Shown piece by piece: positions 51,854 to 62,940 of a stretch of 64,000 nt of DNA (positions are counted from its first letter, which is position 1; each line of letters starts with the position of its first letter). The DNA is taken from the NCBI GenBank assembly GCA_026075535.2, contig AP026547.1, forward strand, positions 6,944,001-7,008,000. Reading direction: 5' to 3'. Under the pieces are notes generated by a model. The model was not told where the DNA came from and did not search any database. It worked only from the letters and a program-made list of their open reading frames with translations. The position numbers and the translations under genes were made by a program. This stretch comes from Tricholoma matsutake (taxonomy: Eukaryota; Basidiomycota; Agaricomycetes; Agaricales; Tricholomataceae).

Positions 51854-52504
51854 ATTGTATCCGGTATCATATCGTCGCGGTTCATCCGACCATGTTTGCT
51901 GTTCGCTGTTCATCTCCAACTTGCGTTACAGCATTTTGCAGCCATCGAAGTCCCACTACAGTACGAAGTAACGCAAGGCATGGATCAGGGAGAGGCAACG
52001 CGAATTCATATTTTTGTTGGAAAAAATAAGCGGAAGCGGGGTAGCAAGTTACGCACTATACCCACGGTGGAAAGCCTCTGAGAGGCCATTCACGCACCTC
52101 GCCATTGCGTCCAATTGGTAGCATTATGAGATAGAGGCTACCAGCTGAGGGGTGAAATCTCGCCTCGAACTGCAGTTCTAAAAAGCACCAGGCTCCTCAG
52201 TGATCTACAGAGACATGGGTCAAGAAGCATCGAGAAGCCAGAGTCTGCCAGACTGTAATAGACGGCGACAGTCCTGCGGTGATTCCCTTTCATGTGACAT
52301 GACCATGACTCGGAGGCTCCAGATCAGTCCAGATGTACTAAATTATCATCCCTGACGGTGGATTCTTACGGACTTGCCAGAAAAAGGGGGTTATAACAAA
52401 TCGTAGTGACATGCGGGCATTAGTATAATACTGTACTAACCGATTTAAGGAGGGCTCGTAGTGGCGGTCGGTAAAACACAGTGTTTTGAAGAACAAACAA
52501 ATAA
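51854..52504. other. Spacer between the tandem isomerase genes
   Basis: No frame or motif is recognised. Only the coding parts of the two genes are clearly alike, so the duplication is not very recent or the spacer has diverged faster. Confidence 0.5.
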
Positions 52505-53649
52505 ATGTCATATCCCCTTGCTCTTCCTTCTCCTCAGGCCCCTCTCCTCACTCTTACGCATCGTATGTCAGGCTTTCGAGGTTTTGTGGACGTGTGCTCT
52601 GACGACGTTGCTTAGCCAAACCGTTCCTTTGGATCATTGAAATCCATAACGGACATGACAACCGTTTGACTTCCACCGTACTTAATCAAGGATTTAAGCC
52701 CGCGCTTGATGCCGTGGAGAGGGATTGGCGGGAGCAGTGGAGGACGGCAAAGAGGAATAAGGATAAGAACGGTGGTAAAGGCGCGGTAATTATTGTAGGT
52801 AGAAGGGACCAGGACAAATTTTTTAGCAATGGTGAGTCTTATGTATTCAGCAGGCATGTCATGGTTGCTGATCTTTGCAGGGCTCGACTTTGAAACCATT
52901 GTTGGGGACCCCAATTTCTTTCCTAGTGAACTTGACTCCTGTGCATCGTTTTTCTTGTCATGACCTACTAACCAGCGACGTACAATCCGTTCTTGGTTCG
53001 CTTTCTGACCTTCCCAAGTATGTATCCGACTCAGAATATTCGTAAAGACTGACCTTACCTTGGAACTTGCTTGGAACGTTGTAGTCCCAACGATTGCCGC
53101 GATAAACGGTCATTGCTTTGCCGGAGCTTTTATGCTGTCCCTCGTCTGTGACTATCGCGTCATGACTGATGGCAGCAAACGCAATGCTTGGATGTGCATG
53201 AATGAAGTAATCAGCGCACATTGCTGTCTCATTTGATTTTAACTGATCTATTCGTCCTAGGTTCATTTTGGTAGCTCATGGCCTTTGTCGATAGCCGCGA
53301 TTTTACGCTCGAAAGTGGGGGACCATAGACTCCAACGAAAGATTGCGTTGGAGGGTCACAGGTTCACGCCGAAGGAAGCGCTGGAAGCTGGACTGGTGGA
53401 TCATCTTGTGACTGGGAACACGGCTAGTATTGTGGCCAAAGCAGAAGAGCTGGCACAAGAGGTTTCGGCGAATGCCAAGGAGGGTGTATGGGGCCTAATC
53501 AAGGTATCTGCCCCGTATAGTGTTTTATTGACGGACACTGAAGCTTGGTGTAGTGTGATCTGTACCGTGACACTCTGGAGTCGATTGAGAAAGACTTGAG
53601 GTCGAAGAGTGCAGCTATCGACGATGCCGCCGCGAAGGCGAGATTATGA
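52505..53649 (+). CDS. Enoyl-CoA hydratase/isomerase, probably peroxisomal (tandem copy 2)
   Basis: It has the same exon-intron layout as the upstream copy: 'MSYPLALPSPQAPLLTLTHP', 'PFLWIIEIHNGHDNRLTSTV', 'GAVIIVGRRDQDKFFSNGLD', 'NPFLVRFLTFPIPTIAAING', 'HCFAGAFMLSLVCDYRVMTD', 'LQRKIALEGHRFTPKEALEA' and a C-terminal 'AAAKARL' with the same PTS1-like Ala-Arg-Leu. Amino-acid identity between the copies is high throughout (about four residues in five by eye). One difference lies in the oxyanion-hole loop: 'GHCFAAGF' in copy 1, 'GHCFAGAF' here; the Gly-Gly/Gly-Ala order matters for backbone geometry. Splice sites are canonical; the last one joins 'GLIK' to 'CDLYRDTLES'. Stop TGA 53,647-53,649. The pair may differ in chain-length preference or expression. 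Confidence 0.88.
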
Positions 53650-54089
53650 ATTGTAATATGATGTATTACCACCATATGCCGAACTGGTACGCGAATGGGT
53701 TTTTTGGTGACGGAGTTTTTTTTTCTCTAAACGCCACGGTCTATCGCCGGCTTGGATCATGTGCACGAGGCAGGTTACTTTGCATAGATGTCCGTTTCCC
53801 TCTCGCAAATTTACTTATGTTTCCTTTTTAGGGCTCTCCTGAATATTCCCTATTTATTTTGAAATCTGATATCTTACGGCCGTTATCATGCAGCTCAGAT
53901 TCCCCTAGTTTTCGATGTCTTCTGATTGCTTTCCCTCGCTCGAAGCATAATCTGACATTAGCTATTCTCTCCGAGGACTTGTTATAGTGGGCAATACTTT
54001 ACATGCCCCGTATCCATGGGTCATGTAGCTCCTCCGACAACTCATCAATCGTAGTCATCACTGGCTTGCGGGTATTATGTCACTTTTAT

Positions 54090-54235
54090 ACCTTGGAAGA
54101 TCGGACCGCGGTCCTCGACGGTGGTACAACGCTAATCCTAGACATGAAGGCAGTTCCCGGTAATGAAACGGACCCAGGCGATAAATGCGAGTGTTACGTT
54201 GGCGATAAGATATTTCTACCGACTCTTGCCGAGAC
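54090..54235 (+). pseudogene. Decayed fragment of an A1 aspartic protease gene
   Basis: The piece reads 'EDRTAVLDGGTTLILD' and aligns by eye with 'AGRTAIFDTGTTLIIA' of the intact protease gene about 2.5 kb downstream (near 56,600). Similarity at DNA level seems to continue after a gap (TGCGAG...ACGTTGGCG against TGCGAG...ACGTTCGGCGG). The catalytic Asp-Thr-Gly has become Asp-Gly-Gly. No other part of the gene is visible nearby, so it is a remnant of a former tandem copy. Confidence 0.6.
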
Positions 54236-54900
54236 ATCGTGTTCGCTGCTATCTGATACACGCGGAGAATATAGGTCACGATTCACTGATAGTTTGCAGT
54301 TTAACGATACCAAGAGTTACGTCCGAGGTTGGGGTGCCACGCACTAAATGTGGCGTTTCACGAACTAGAGAACAGGTGTTCTTTATGAAGTGATTGATTC
54401 GGCTGTTCGGCCTCACAGCCGTGATATAACGCGCTAAGTATGCGACATACATCACTGGGCTCTTTGATTTCCCAACAGGAAGATGATGCTGGGTTTATAC
54501 TTGATTTTGGGGGAGTCCTCAAGGCAATTTTGAGAAGCAAGGCATCGAAGAGTCGAAATTTAAAGTTATTATGACCAAGCCGTGAATGGAACAAATCAGA
54601 ATCACGACAAGAGTATCATGGACCTGCCTCGACCAAGGGTTATGATTGAGTCAAGTGTATAATGTATCCAGCGACAACAGAGTCGTGGCCTTGGTTGTTA
54701 TGCCAGTGGCCGATTGTAACTATTTTTAACGCAAAACAAAGAACAAGTTAACCTTTGACAGGAGCTGCACCTATATATACTGCACAAATGCCCAACTCCT
54801 GCCATACTTTCCCACTTTTCCTTCTCCTACAGGACGGGCCTCCTTGGTTTCTTCTTTCCTTCCTTTCAACTCTTGATTGAGTTCTTTTCTTTCAGTAGCT

Positions 54901-57009
54901 ATGTTATTCAACTTCTCTCTTTTGGCTGGCCTTCTTCTCTTTCTTTCAGTCAATGCTATTCCTCGCCCGAGGACTAACTCTGGCATAGTTACTCTTGCTC
55001 TCAAACGTCTTGACCAGCGCTCCGATGTTCATCCCCAGATTGTGAGTATCTCATTTATCCTATCGCACAATTTCGCATGTCCATCGACCGCGCAGGCCCA
55101 CCAACAAAATATTAATCGCAGTCACCGTCGCTATGCGCGAATGACTGGCCGCACCGGACCAACGACCGATGAGCTCACCGTGAACCTTCGTAAACGCCTT
55201 CTGTCCATTGAAGTCGCAGAGGTGCTAGCGAAGCGTTTCAATCGCGTTGGTGTGCCCAACACACCGAACACCAAGGCCGCCGGTTCTGGTGCGGCTCTTG
55301 CTGTTGCCATGGCCAAGGCTGAGAAAGGTGGTAAAGGCACTCACCACGGCAAGGCCAAGGCCGCTGCTGTGAGTGCGGCTGTTGGTGGTGCTGCAGGAGT
55401 GCACGAGGCAGGTCGCAATGGTACTCTTAGCGACAATGACAACGCTGGAAACACTACTACGACGGGCGGCAATGGTACAGCCAGTAACAACAGCACAGTT
55501 GGCGGTAACATCTGCAGTAACAGCACTATGACCAGCAACAGCACTATGACCGGCAACAGCACTATGACCAGCAACGTCGGTGGTAACAGCACGGTCAATA
55601 GCAACAGCACTTCCGCGGCGGCAGGGTACGTTGGTCTTTGATCTAGATACCCAAACGCTCACCAGATTTTTTTCTCCAATAAGAGCCCAGACGGTGACGC
55701 CTGCGAACCCACCTACTGCAAATAATTCACTTGGGCTTAGTATTGAGTAAGCATTACCTGTCCTGGCTGCACTTGAATTTCATGTACCTATCATTCGTTC
55801 CGTCTAGAGGCAGCGACGTTGGCTACCTAGCTACTGTCCAGATAGGCACTCCACCTCAAAACTTTGTGATGTTGATGGACTCGGGCTCGGCTGATATGTG
55901 GGTTGGCAGTGAGAACTGTCAATCACAACAGGGAGGCTGTGTACGTCCTCAAATTTCAGATATTTTTGTCATTAATCATTCGTCCTACGTTAGGGTAACC
56001 ACAGGTTCCTTGGTGCACAGAGCTCCAGCTCGTTCAAGAATTCTACTACGCAGTTCCAAGTGACATACGGGACTGGAAATGTAGCTGGCAATGTTGTGCG
56101 GGATACTCTGGCAATTGCTGGCCTTACCCTCAACGCTCACACGTTCGGCGTTGCGAATATTGAAAGTGTCGATTTCGCGTCCAACACGGTTCCTTTCGAT
56201 GGTCTCATCGGCCTTGCTCAATCAGTATGTCCCATTCAACTTTGAGATCTGAGCCTCTTCATGGCGTTTGCTTGCAGTTTCTGTCTAACCAGAAAACATT
56301 AACGCCCATCGAGGCACTGGCGAAAGCGGGGTTGGTCACCTCCGCCATCACCTCCTTCAAGATTCCGCGTCTCGCAGACAAGAACAATACTGGTGAAGTC
56401 ACATTTGGGTAAGCTCTTCGCTCTCTGTGATCTGCTATTCATATCACTCATCTGTTCCTCATCCTACAGTGGGCTCGATAATACGAAGTTCGACGCCCAA
56501 ACACTTGTCACCTTGCTCAACGTCAACCCGAACGGCTTCTGGGAGGCTGCAGTGGATGGTGTCTCCGTCAGCGGGAAGAATCTCGGACTGGCAGGACGCA
56601 CCGCTATCTTCGACACTGGTACAACATTGATCATCGCGCCCCAGGTTGACGCGAACGCGATCCACCAGGCCATCCCGGGTGCGAAGTCTGACGGCCAAGG
56701 CGGGTTCACCGTCCCGTGCAATACGAATGCGAGTTTAGCGATGACGTTCGGCGGAAAGGTTTTTGCGATTGATCCGAGGGATCTTGCAGTTCAGCCTCTG
56801 AACCCGAATAATCCTACCGGTGATTGTGTGTCGGGAATTGCGGCTGGAACTATTGGAGGTGCTAATGAGTGGCTGGTATGTGTGCGCCCTCTGTGTGCTT
56901 TATGAGTCCACGCTTAGATGCCTTGCAGATGGGAGATGTGTTCTTGAAGAATGCATACTTCTCAACAGACGTTGCGAAGAACACAGTTACTTTGGCCAAG
57001 CTTGTCTAG
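54901..57009 (+). CDS. Secreted A1-family aspartic protease (polyporopepsin-like)
   Basis: This pepsin-fold endopeptidase should be secreted. ATG 54,901 gives a signal peptide 'MLFNFSLLAGLLLFLSVNAI'. A long propeptide follows, with an Ala/Gly/Lys-rich part and a stretch of repeated Asn-Ser-Thr sequons ('NSTMTSNSTMTGNSTMTSN', near 55,510-55,580), likely N-glycosylated. The mature enzyme starts near 'GYLATVQIGTPPQNFVMLMD'. Catalytic motifs are 'LMDSGSADMWVGS' (first Asp) and 'AIFDTGTTLIIAP' (second Asp), with the flap 'VTYGTGNVAGNVV' and 'FDGLIGLAQS' between them. The last exon reads 'MGDVFLKNAYFSTDVAKNTV' and stops at TAG 57,007-57,009. Intron 1 is 55,042-55,095; about six more short introns follow. 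The long propeptide with glycosylation repeats is unusual for this family. A decayed fragment of a related gene lies upstream. Convergent with the pseudouridine enzyme gene. Confidence 0.93.
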
Positions 57010-57347
57010 AGGATGAGTTGAACGCTGTTTTGGGGAAATCATTCCACTATTCATTCGTTTTTTAATTTTCCATTCTGTAGCATTCTTGCATTTTTGTATT
57101 ACCTGTACTCTGCTGTGCTGGGGAAAGGAATGATTAAAATCTTACCGGCGCTGGGTCATCTTAAAGTGCGTATAAAACCGAATTTGATGACCAGGCGGTG
57201 CTGGATACTTGCGAATTGTTGCGTTCGAAGCCTCCATGACATTTCAAGCGATGAACGTTATAAAGAGTGGTATTAAGATGGAAGCTGATGTTCTTGCATG
57301 GTGCCGTTGCAAGATTACGACGGTCACTTTCGGGCTGATTCTGCAAT

Positions 57348-60300
57348 CTATGACAATAAGGGGGACACAGCGGAGTGGCTTTGAAGGGACAAGATCGCAG
57401 CACGTTGGGCTGCAGATATCGCATCGCTCAATGTTTTCGGATCCTGGAACGTTCTCGGGTTCCGCACAAGATTCGCCAAAAGCACACCAACGAACGAGTC
57501 TCCTGCTCCAGTTACGTTCACCACTTTGTCAATGTAGAGTGCAGGAAAGTGCTGCAAGACGAGGAGTTCGCCGGCATTACCCCGAGCGATGACATACCGC
57601 TGAGATGGGTTACTCCGTTTGTGCGCCCAGGGAGACGGCTGTGCGTCCCGCTCGGAAATGCGCATCCCTACGAGGCAGCCTTGGGCCCCACATTTCACCA
57701 CGAGGTGCTGGAAGAAGGGGAGGAGTTTCACCATCGTCTGTGCTACGCCCTGATCCAGGAGAAAAGCCAGGGTACCTGTCGAGGTATCATTGTCAGAAGC
57801 GCTTTTGCTGGCGAGTCGTTCCAGATCTCGCCGAAAATCAGATCCAAGGGATAGGCTGTCGATCACAGACCACCAGGAGGGGTGCGAAGTTAGCTCGAGT
57901 GGTTCCTCTGCGGAAGCCTGTTCGAGCTGGGCTAATTCTAATAAATTTGGCGACGCAAATGCGATTGGGGCACGAGTTTTGTTAAAGGTGTCGAGTGTGG
58001 CGGAAATAGCTGGGAGGATAGCGGTTGATCTAATCACAGAGGTTGGTTCGCTGGGAAGAAAGATAAAACACTGATTTCTATTCCAGAATGATCAGACCTA
58101 CAAGAATACTAATTACCGAAGATCAGTCTATCGAGTAGACAGGACTTCATTGTAAGCACGTACAATCGATGTCTTTATCTATGCAATGTCGTACGACATG
58201 CCGTATAGTACCTTCGGATAGATTAGCGTCCAATGCCACCAAACTTGGGTTATGTTTATCGATGTAAGAAATAATCTGATGAATAACGTATGTCTGTGGG
58301 TGAAATGGATGGATGAGAAGACAAGAAATCTAACCGTGTCTTTGTCCAGTGTGGCTGTTCTAGGGCCCCCCATATCGGTGATTCCCCCAATAAGCCCGCC
58401 ACTGCTATCCAAGACCATATTACAGACAGGTGTCTGTTTATCATTTTTTACCAGCCCATCAACCCGCATTCCGATTCCAGTTGTTTCATTGGTCAATAGG
58501 CGCCCAAAGTGATCGTCGCCGATGGCTGAAACCAAGAGTGAAGATAGTTCTCGAGAATTCAACGTGATTACTCGATGGGCTGCCTCTGCAATATTCCGTG
58601 CCACTCCCCCTAGTGACATGGAAACGGTACCGGGCGCGGTAGAGTGCATTATGAGGGCATTCTTGACTCCTGCTTGAGCCTGAGCAGTGATGTCAACTGC
58701 AGCTGAACCAACCACGATCAACTTGGCAGGAGGGTGCTTAGCTTCCGCAAGGTGTAGTGGTGCTTGACTGGTAGTGAGCGATTCACCTTCCTCCGCTTTC
58801 GAAGCGGGTAAGGCAGTCGGATAGGTTACGGGGGTGGATTTTTCCTAGACTTGCATTGATGGCATGAATTACAGGCGTCTTAAGTCTCTTACTTCTTCAT
58901 TTACAAGGCGTTGATACTGAACAGCTATTTCGCCACCTGAATAAAACTATGAATTCATGACCATTTCACATGAATAAACACACTCACCGACTGAGGCTGT
59001 ATTCCGAAGGAGCGCAATATTGGACTCAAGCGACTCTCCCTTGGTCAACTCACTGATGCGTGTGAGCAGCCATGGAGTAGCTTCCTTGCCACGTTTACTA
59101 ACCCCATTCTCTTCTGCTTCGGCGACAGCTTGGTCAACCGCTTTCTGAATAGTCATCCCGATTTCCTCGTACTCCACTGGTATCGGCACAGCGATGAGCG
59201 CCCCGTTTCTCATATCTAACTGCCATTGCGTGTCTATATGAAGAAAGTCGGCATCGTGAAATGGAGGACAAAGGATTTCCAACTATACGTAATATTTGGG
59301 CAGCCGTTATTGGGTCGCTGACATTCCAGGGTGCCTTGCATTGCTGTTAACATAAATACATTAGGGAAGATGAAGGGCGACATACATCGTGTCCGCTATG
59401 TCGAGAAAAGAAAGCTGGGAATTCGCGCGTTACACCATAAGTTAGAACGGGAACGCCGAGCGTTTCCTAATCAAGAGTGAATGAGTGTCCAGGACAGGAC
59501 TTTTCCTGATATAGCGACGGCTTTACAAGATATTCAAGAGTTCTGTCAGCAAGATATGATAAGCAAACAATTAGCAAGACGTGCAAGAATGTCATAAACC
59601 TTCCGATGTCCAAGATTGATTTCACTCCGGACGATACCAGTCCCACTGGACAGCGGGTAAGCTCTTGTAAGTCGGCGGAAATGTCCATTGCTGCGGCGTT
59701 GCAGAAGAAGTGAACAAAAATAAAGGAATTACTGATGAGACACACAGTTCTCTCCGCCGCGATGTACACCTCCTAGCCTAAATTTAGTTTAGAAAATGTT
59801 CATGTCTAATGACACAAGATCTTCCTACCCGCCTGTTGCAAAGACCTGTGAAGATGGATTAGCTTCCTAAAAACTCCTTTTTTCTTCATATGACAGACCT
59901 TGATCCCAGCCAAGGCCGCAAATACAAGCGTGGCACTGCAAGTCGTTCCTGATCATCCAGCTGTCAAATGCCGTCTTAACTTATGGAAAATGAACAGCAC
60001 CTCCGTCAGCCTTAATAGCAATAGCAGGTGCGATATCACGACGCGATATTTTCGCAGGACGTGCCTTCTCGTCCGCAAGGCGCTCAAGTTCGCCCTTCGT
60101 GAGCCCAACTTTGATGCGACCACCAACAACTCCAATGGTTGATGGAATGGAACCTGTAGATCTGACAATGTCCTCTAGAGATAAAGAAACTTGCAAGTTT
60201 TGAGGGTATGGCAAGCCATGTGTGACCAGAGCAGTCTCAAGTGCGACGACAGGTTTATTCTCGGCAAGAGCTTGTTGTACCTCAGGGTGAATATCCAAAG

Positions 60301-60409
60301 GTGGGATGCGTTTGAATGATGTGGATTGGGACCAAGTCGATGCTGGACGAAACACTGGACGAGCAATATGGCGAGTGACTGGGGCCACTAAGGATCTCAA
60401 TGGTGACAT
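57348..60409 (-). CDS. Fused pseudouridine-5'-phosphate glycosidase and PfkB-type kinase
   Basis: The N-terminal half is a PsuG/indigoidine-synthase-A-like domain ('HPEVQQALAENKPVVALETA', 'LVTHGLPYPQN', 'TIGVVGGRIKVGLTKGELER', 'SRRDIAPAIAIKADGGTTCS', 'FATGGLGGVHRGGE', 'DISADLQELTRCPVGLVSSG', 'VKSILDIGRTLEYLE'). The C-terminal half is a PfkB sugar kinase ('VVGSAAVDITAQAQ', 'MSLGGVARNIAEAAHRV', 'SAIGDDHFGRLL', 'VNVTGAGDSFVGVLLANL' with the GAGD catalytic Asp). In known systems the kinase phosphorylates pseudouridine and the glycosidase splits the product to uracil and ribose-5-phosphate, salvaging degraded RNA. Start ATG 60,409 gives 'MSPLRSLVAPVTRHIARPVF', an Arg-rich, acid-free leader that looks mitochondrial. 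At least nine introns; stop at 57,348-57,350. The domain order glycosidase-kinase is the usual fungal fusion. A strong hairpin lies 84-118 bp upstream of the start codon. Confidence 0.93.
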
Positions 60410-60492
60410 TAAGATCGACAGGTTTTTGACACGATCGGGTCGCCGGGCCAAACGTTTTTGACAACATACACTCGGATTTCATTCTCACACAT

Positions 60493-60527
60493 TACTTTTC
60501 TTATGTACTCGGTACATAAGAAAAGTA
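60493..60527. promoter_or_regulatory. Perfect 16-bp hairpin upstream of the pseudouridine enzyme gene
   Basis: TACTTTTCTTATGTAC (60,493-60,508), a 3-nt loop TCG, then the exact reverse complement GTACATAAGAAAAGTA (60,512-60,527). It lies 84 bp upstream of the start codon on the minus strand, so in the promoter or 5' UTR. It could be a dimer-binding site or an RNA stem; function unknown. Confidence 0.75.
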
Positions 60528-61159
60528 GAATTCTCAAAGTGTGTAGACGAAAGAGCATAATGGCAGATGGGACACAGATGGAAGTTAGTTACCGTTCGCG
60601 TTTAAAAGCTGGCAGTCCCAGAGTTCTCTGCACGAGGGCTAAGAAGAACCGAGGTTATGAAGTATGGTTTCCACTGCGATATCGAAGAAACCAGAAAAAA
60701 AAGCGATTGATCTGGTCGTGGATCGAACAGACAGTGTATCCACGAACAAGAATGTATGTCTGCTTCGAATGTCACAAGGTGTCAGTAAAAGAAGAGGACT
60801 GAGCGCGACTCAAGCAGGAAGGCTTGGCAAGGGGCGCCAATAAGACTACATGTGTTGCCTTTATAAGGTTTTCAGGGTAGAAACAAATGGAGGAACCAAG
60901 GATGAGGGTCCAATGTGCATAGATATGATTCGTCTTTACTTGTACTTTTCACTGTTGACACTTTGAGAGCGAGGTCGGACGTCGGAGGCGCTGAGAACAA
61001 CAACTGGGACGGAAAACTGGTCAGGGATGAGTGCTGATCTGAGCTAGCTTGCGATAGACAGTGCATATGAAGTTTAGACACCATAAATACTGCAATACAT
61101 ACAAATGAGCAGAAACCGACGTCCAAGCCACTTGACTAGCCAACAATGGACCATCAGCA
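60528..61159. other. Intergenic, nothing recognised
   Basis: This lies between the pseudouridine gene promoter and the Sde2 3' end. It has no supported gene; a plus-strand frame at 60,458-60,802 covers the hairpin and shows no domain. Confidence 0.5.
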
Positions 61160-62113
61160 TCAAGCACCAACAGCACTCAATGCTACACCAGTAACCGCTG
61201 GCCCAACCACCCTGTTACTCGAGTCAATAATGTTGTCGGCGACGGATGGCGCTGTTGTCTTTGCCGTAGAGGCAACAGGAGCAGCATTTGTAGGATGCGA
61301 CAATTTGGTTTTCTTCTTCTTCAGGAGCGCTATTAAGAAGTGATATTACCTTTGTGAATAAGACAAAAATGTGAGGCGGAGAACGCACCTGCCGACACAG
61401 CACTTTTAACATTATCCGTGAGTTCCCTGCTTTGTTCTATGTATTCCGTATCGTCAAAGCGATGTTTCTTGCCAGCTAACACCGGTGGCGTATCTGTTGA
61501 AGCTGGGCGAGTTGGTTCTCCTGATCCTACTTCAGGTGACTTTGAGGATGAGGGCTCAATACCGAGCTTGCGCTCAAGTGCTTCAAGTTTAGCCCTTTGA
61601 GCTTCAGCCTTAGCCGCAAGTCGTTCTGGCTCTGACTCAAGGTATTCAGCAAGTCTACAGAAAGTTATTGATGTTGGGTCAGATATAGTATTCAAATGAG
61701 AGAACGACGTGCTTCTTTGCTTCTTTAATGGTGCTCAACCTCCTGCCACTCAAATCCCTGCATGAATCATTGTTGCTCGTCTTCTGACTGCTCATTCGAC
61801 CTCCCGCCGCCCGCAACTGAGATCCAAAGCCTCCTTTGCCACCAAGAAGGCGGGGTGTCAGGCGAAGTGTCACTAGACTATTGGTTGAGGAGTTGGAGTC
61901 ATAACCTTGATGCAGCGACAATAGAGTAGAGGCAGGAGAGGGTATTTTACCCCCATGGGTTGATAAAATGAGATGAGAAATTGGGAAATCGGGATATCGG
62001 CTGTTGAGGAGAGCAGTAATATCCGAGAAAGGAGTTAGCGATGGAACATGGAGAGTTAGAGAGGAGAATGGGGGAAAAGTTTGGACGAGAACGGAGGTTT
62101 GTGAGTCGGACAT
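61160..62113 (-). CDS. SDE2: Sde2 splicing/genome-stability factor with ubiquitin-like N-terminus
   Basis: Sde2 is made as a ubiquitin-fold precursor, cleaved after a Gly-Gly, and the freed C-terminal part enters the spliceosome to promote excision of selected introns; in animals it also links to replication stress. ATG 62,113 gives '[20 protein letters not shown]', a beta-grasp-like region to about residue 85, then the cleavage motif '[20 protein letters not shown]' (cut expected between GG and KGG). Next are '[20 protein letters not shown]' and 'IKEAKK', the Sde2 signature, and across an intron '[20 protein letters not shown]', a coiled coil. The C-terminal part is Ser/Thr/Pro-rich, with '[19 protein letters not shown]' after the last intron, and stops at TGA 61,160-61,162. 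All junctions join in frame. Two or three introns. Confidence 0.93.
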
Positions 62114-62940
62114 GGTGGAAATGAGGAATATCACAGCCACAATGTTTGCGTTGATTGTCCGCAAAGGCGAATGTACAAATAACTGTACATAGCACGTCAA
62201 CCCCGTGACTGGCTCATAGTTTTCAATCCCTTATTGCTGTCCATAAACTTCGATTGTTCGGACCATGATATGATTCCGTCTTCGAGACCACGGAAACGCA
62301 ACGACTCACGTACTATTCGATATCTGCGAATCGACGATAAGAAACGGGACTTGTCTGGCGAACTTGAAAGTGTGCTTTGCCAGTATAAAACAGATCTTCC
62401 CTCTCGCGACGAAATACTAAGTATCAGGATCCAACATCGCCCTGTTACTCTCATGGCTAGGTGATCATGAAACACCCAATCATTCTACGAGTGACCGTTG
62501 TCAAGTCAGCAGGACCGGGGGCTACATACTATCAGAGTTCCTACCGCAAACGACGGCTTACTGGTGTGGGGTGTTGGCCACACCGATCATTTTTTTTAAA
62601 TGTACAACGATACACGAACTTAGTTTGCCTCTGTAGTGCAACGTCTTCGGCAGAGATGCACTGATGGTGCTTCCCAGTTTCCATAGCGTTTCGTGATGGG
62701 ATTCTTCTCTGCTGTGCGATGCGGAGCAGTTTGGACGATCGTGCATCATGTTCCACAGATCCCTTCTCTATGGTGCTGGTATCTTTTATCTAGTCAAAAG
62801 GGCACTGGTATATAATCAGGACTTCCAATAGACCTAAAGTTCAGTTTCTGCATCGTCAGTGACTCTTCCAACTACACAGTACTGAAGACTAACACATAAT
62901 CACATCGTCCTCAGCCTTTCGTGTAGATGCTAATATACTC
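62114..62940. other. Intergenic, no gene recognised
   Basis: Open frames of 60-90 codons occur on both strands around 62,200-62,480 and 62,540-62,760 but overlap each other and show no motif. The start exon (signal peptide) of the next gene should lie in the last part of this stretch but was not found. Confidence 0.4.

Noticed and set aside
57375..57854. Plus-strand frames of 126-159 codons
   Set aside because: Antisense to the PfkB kinase exon that contains the GAGD motif; no domain in the plus frames.
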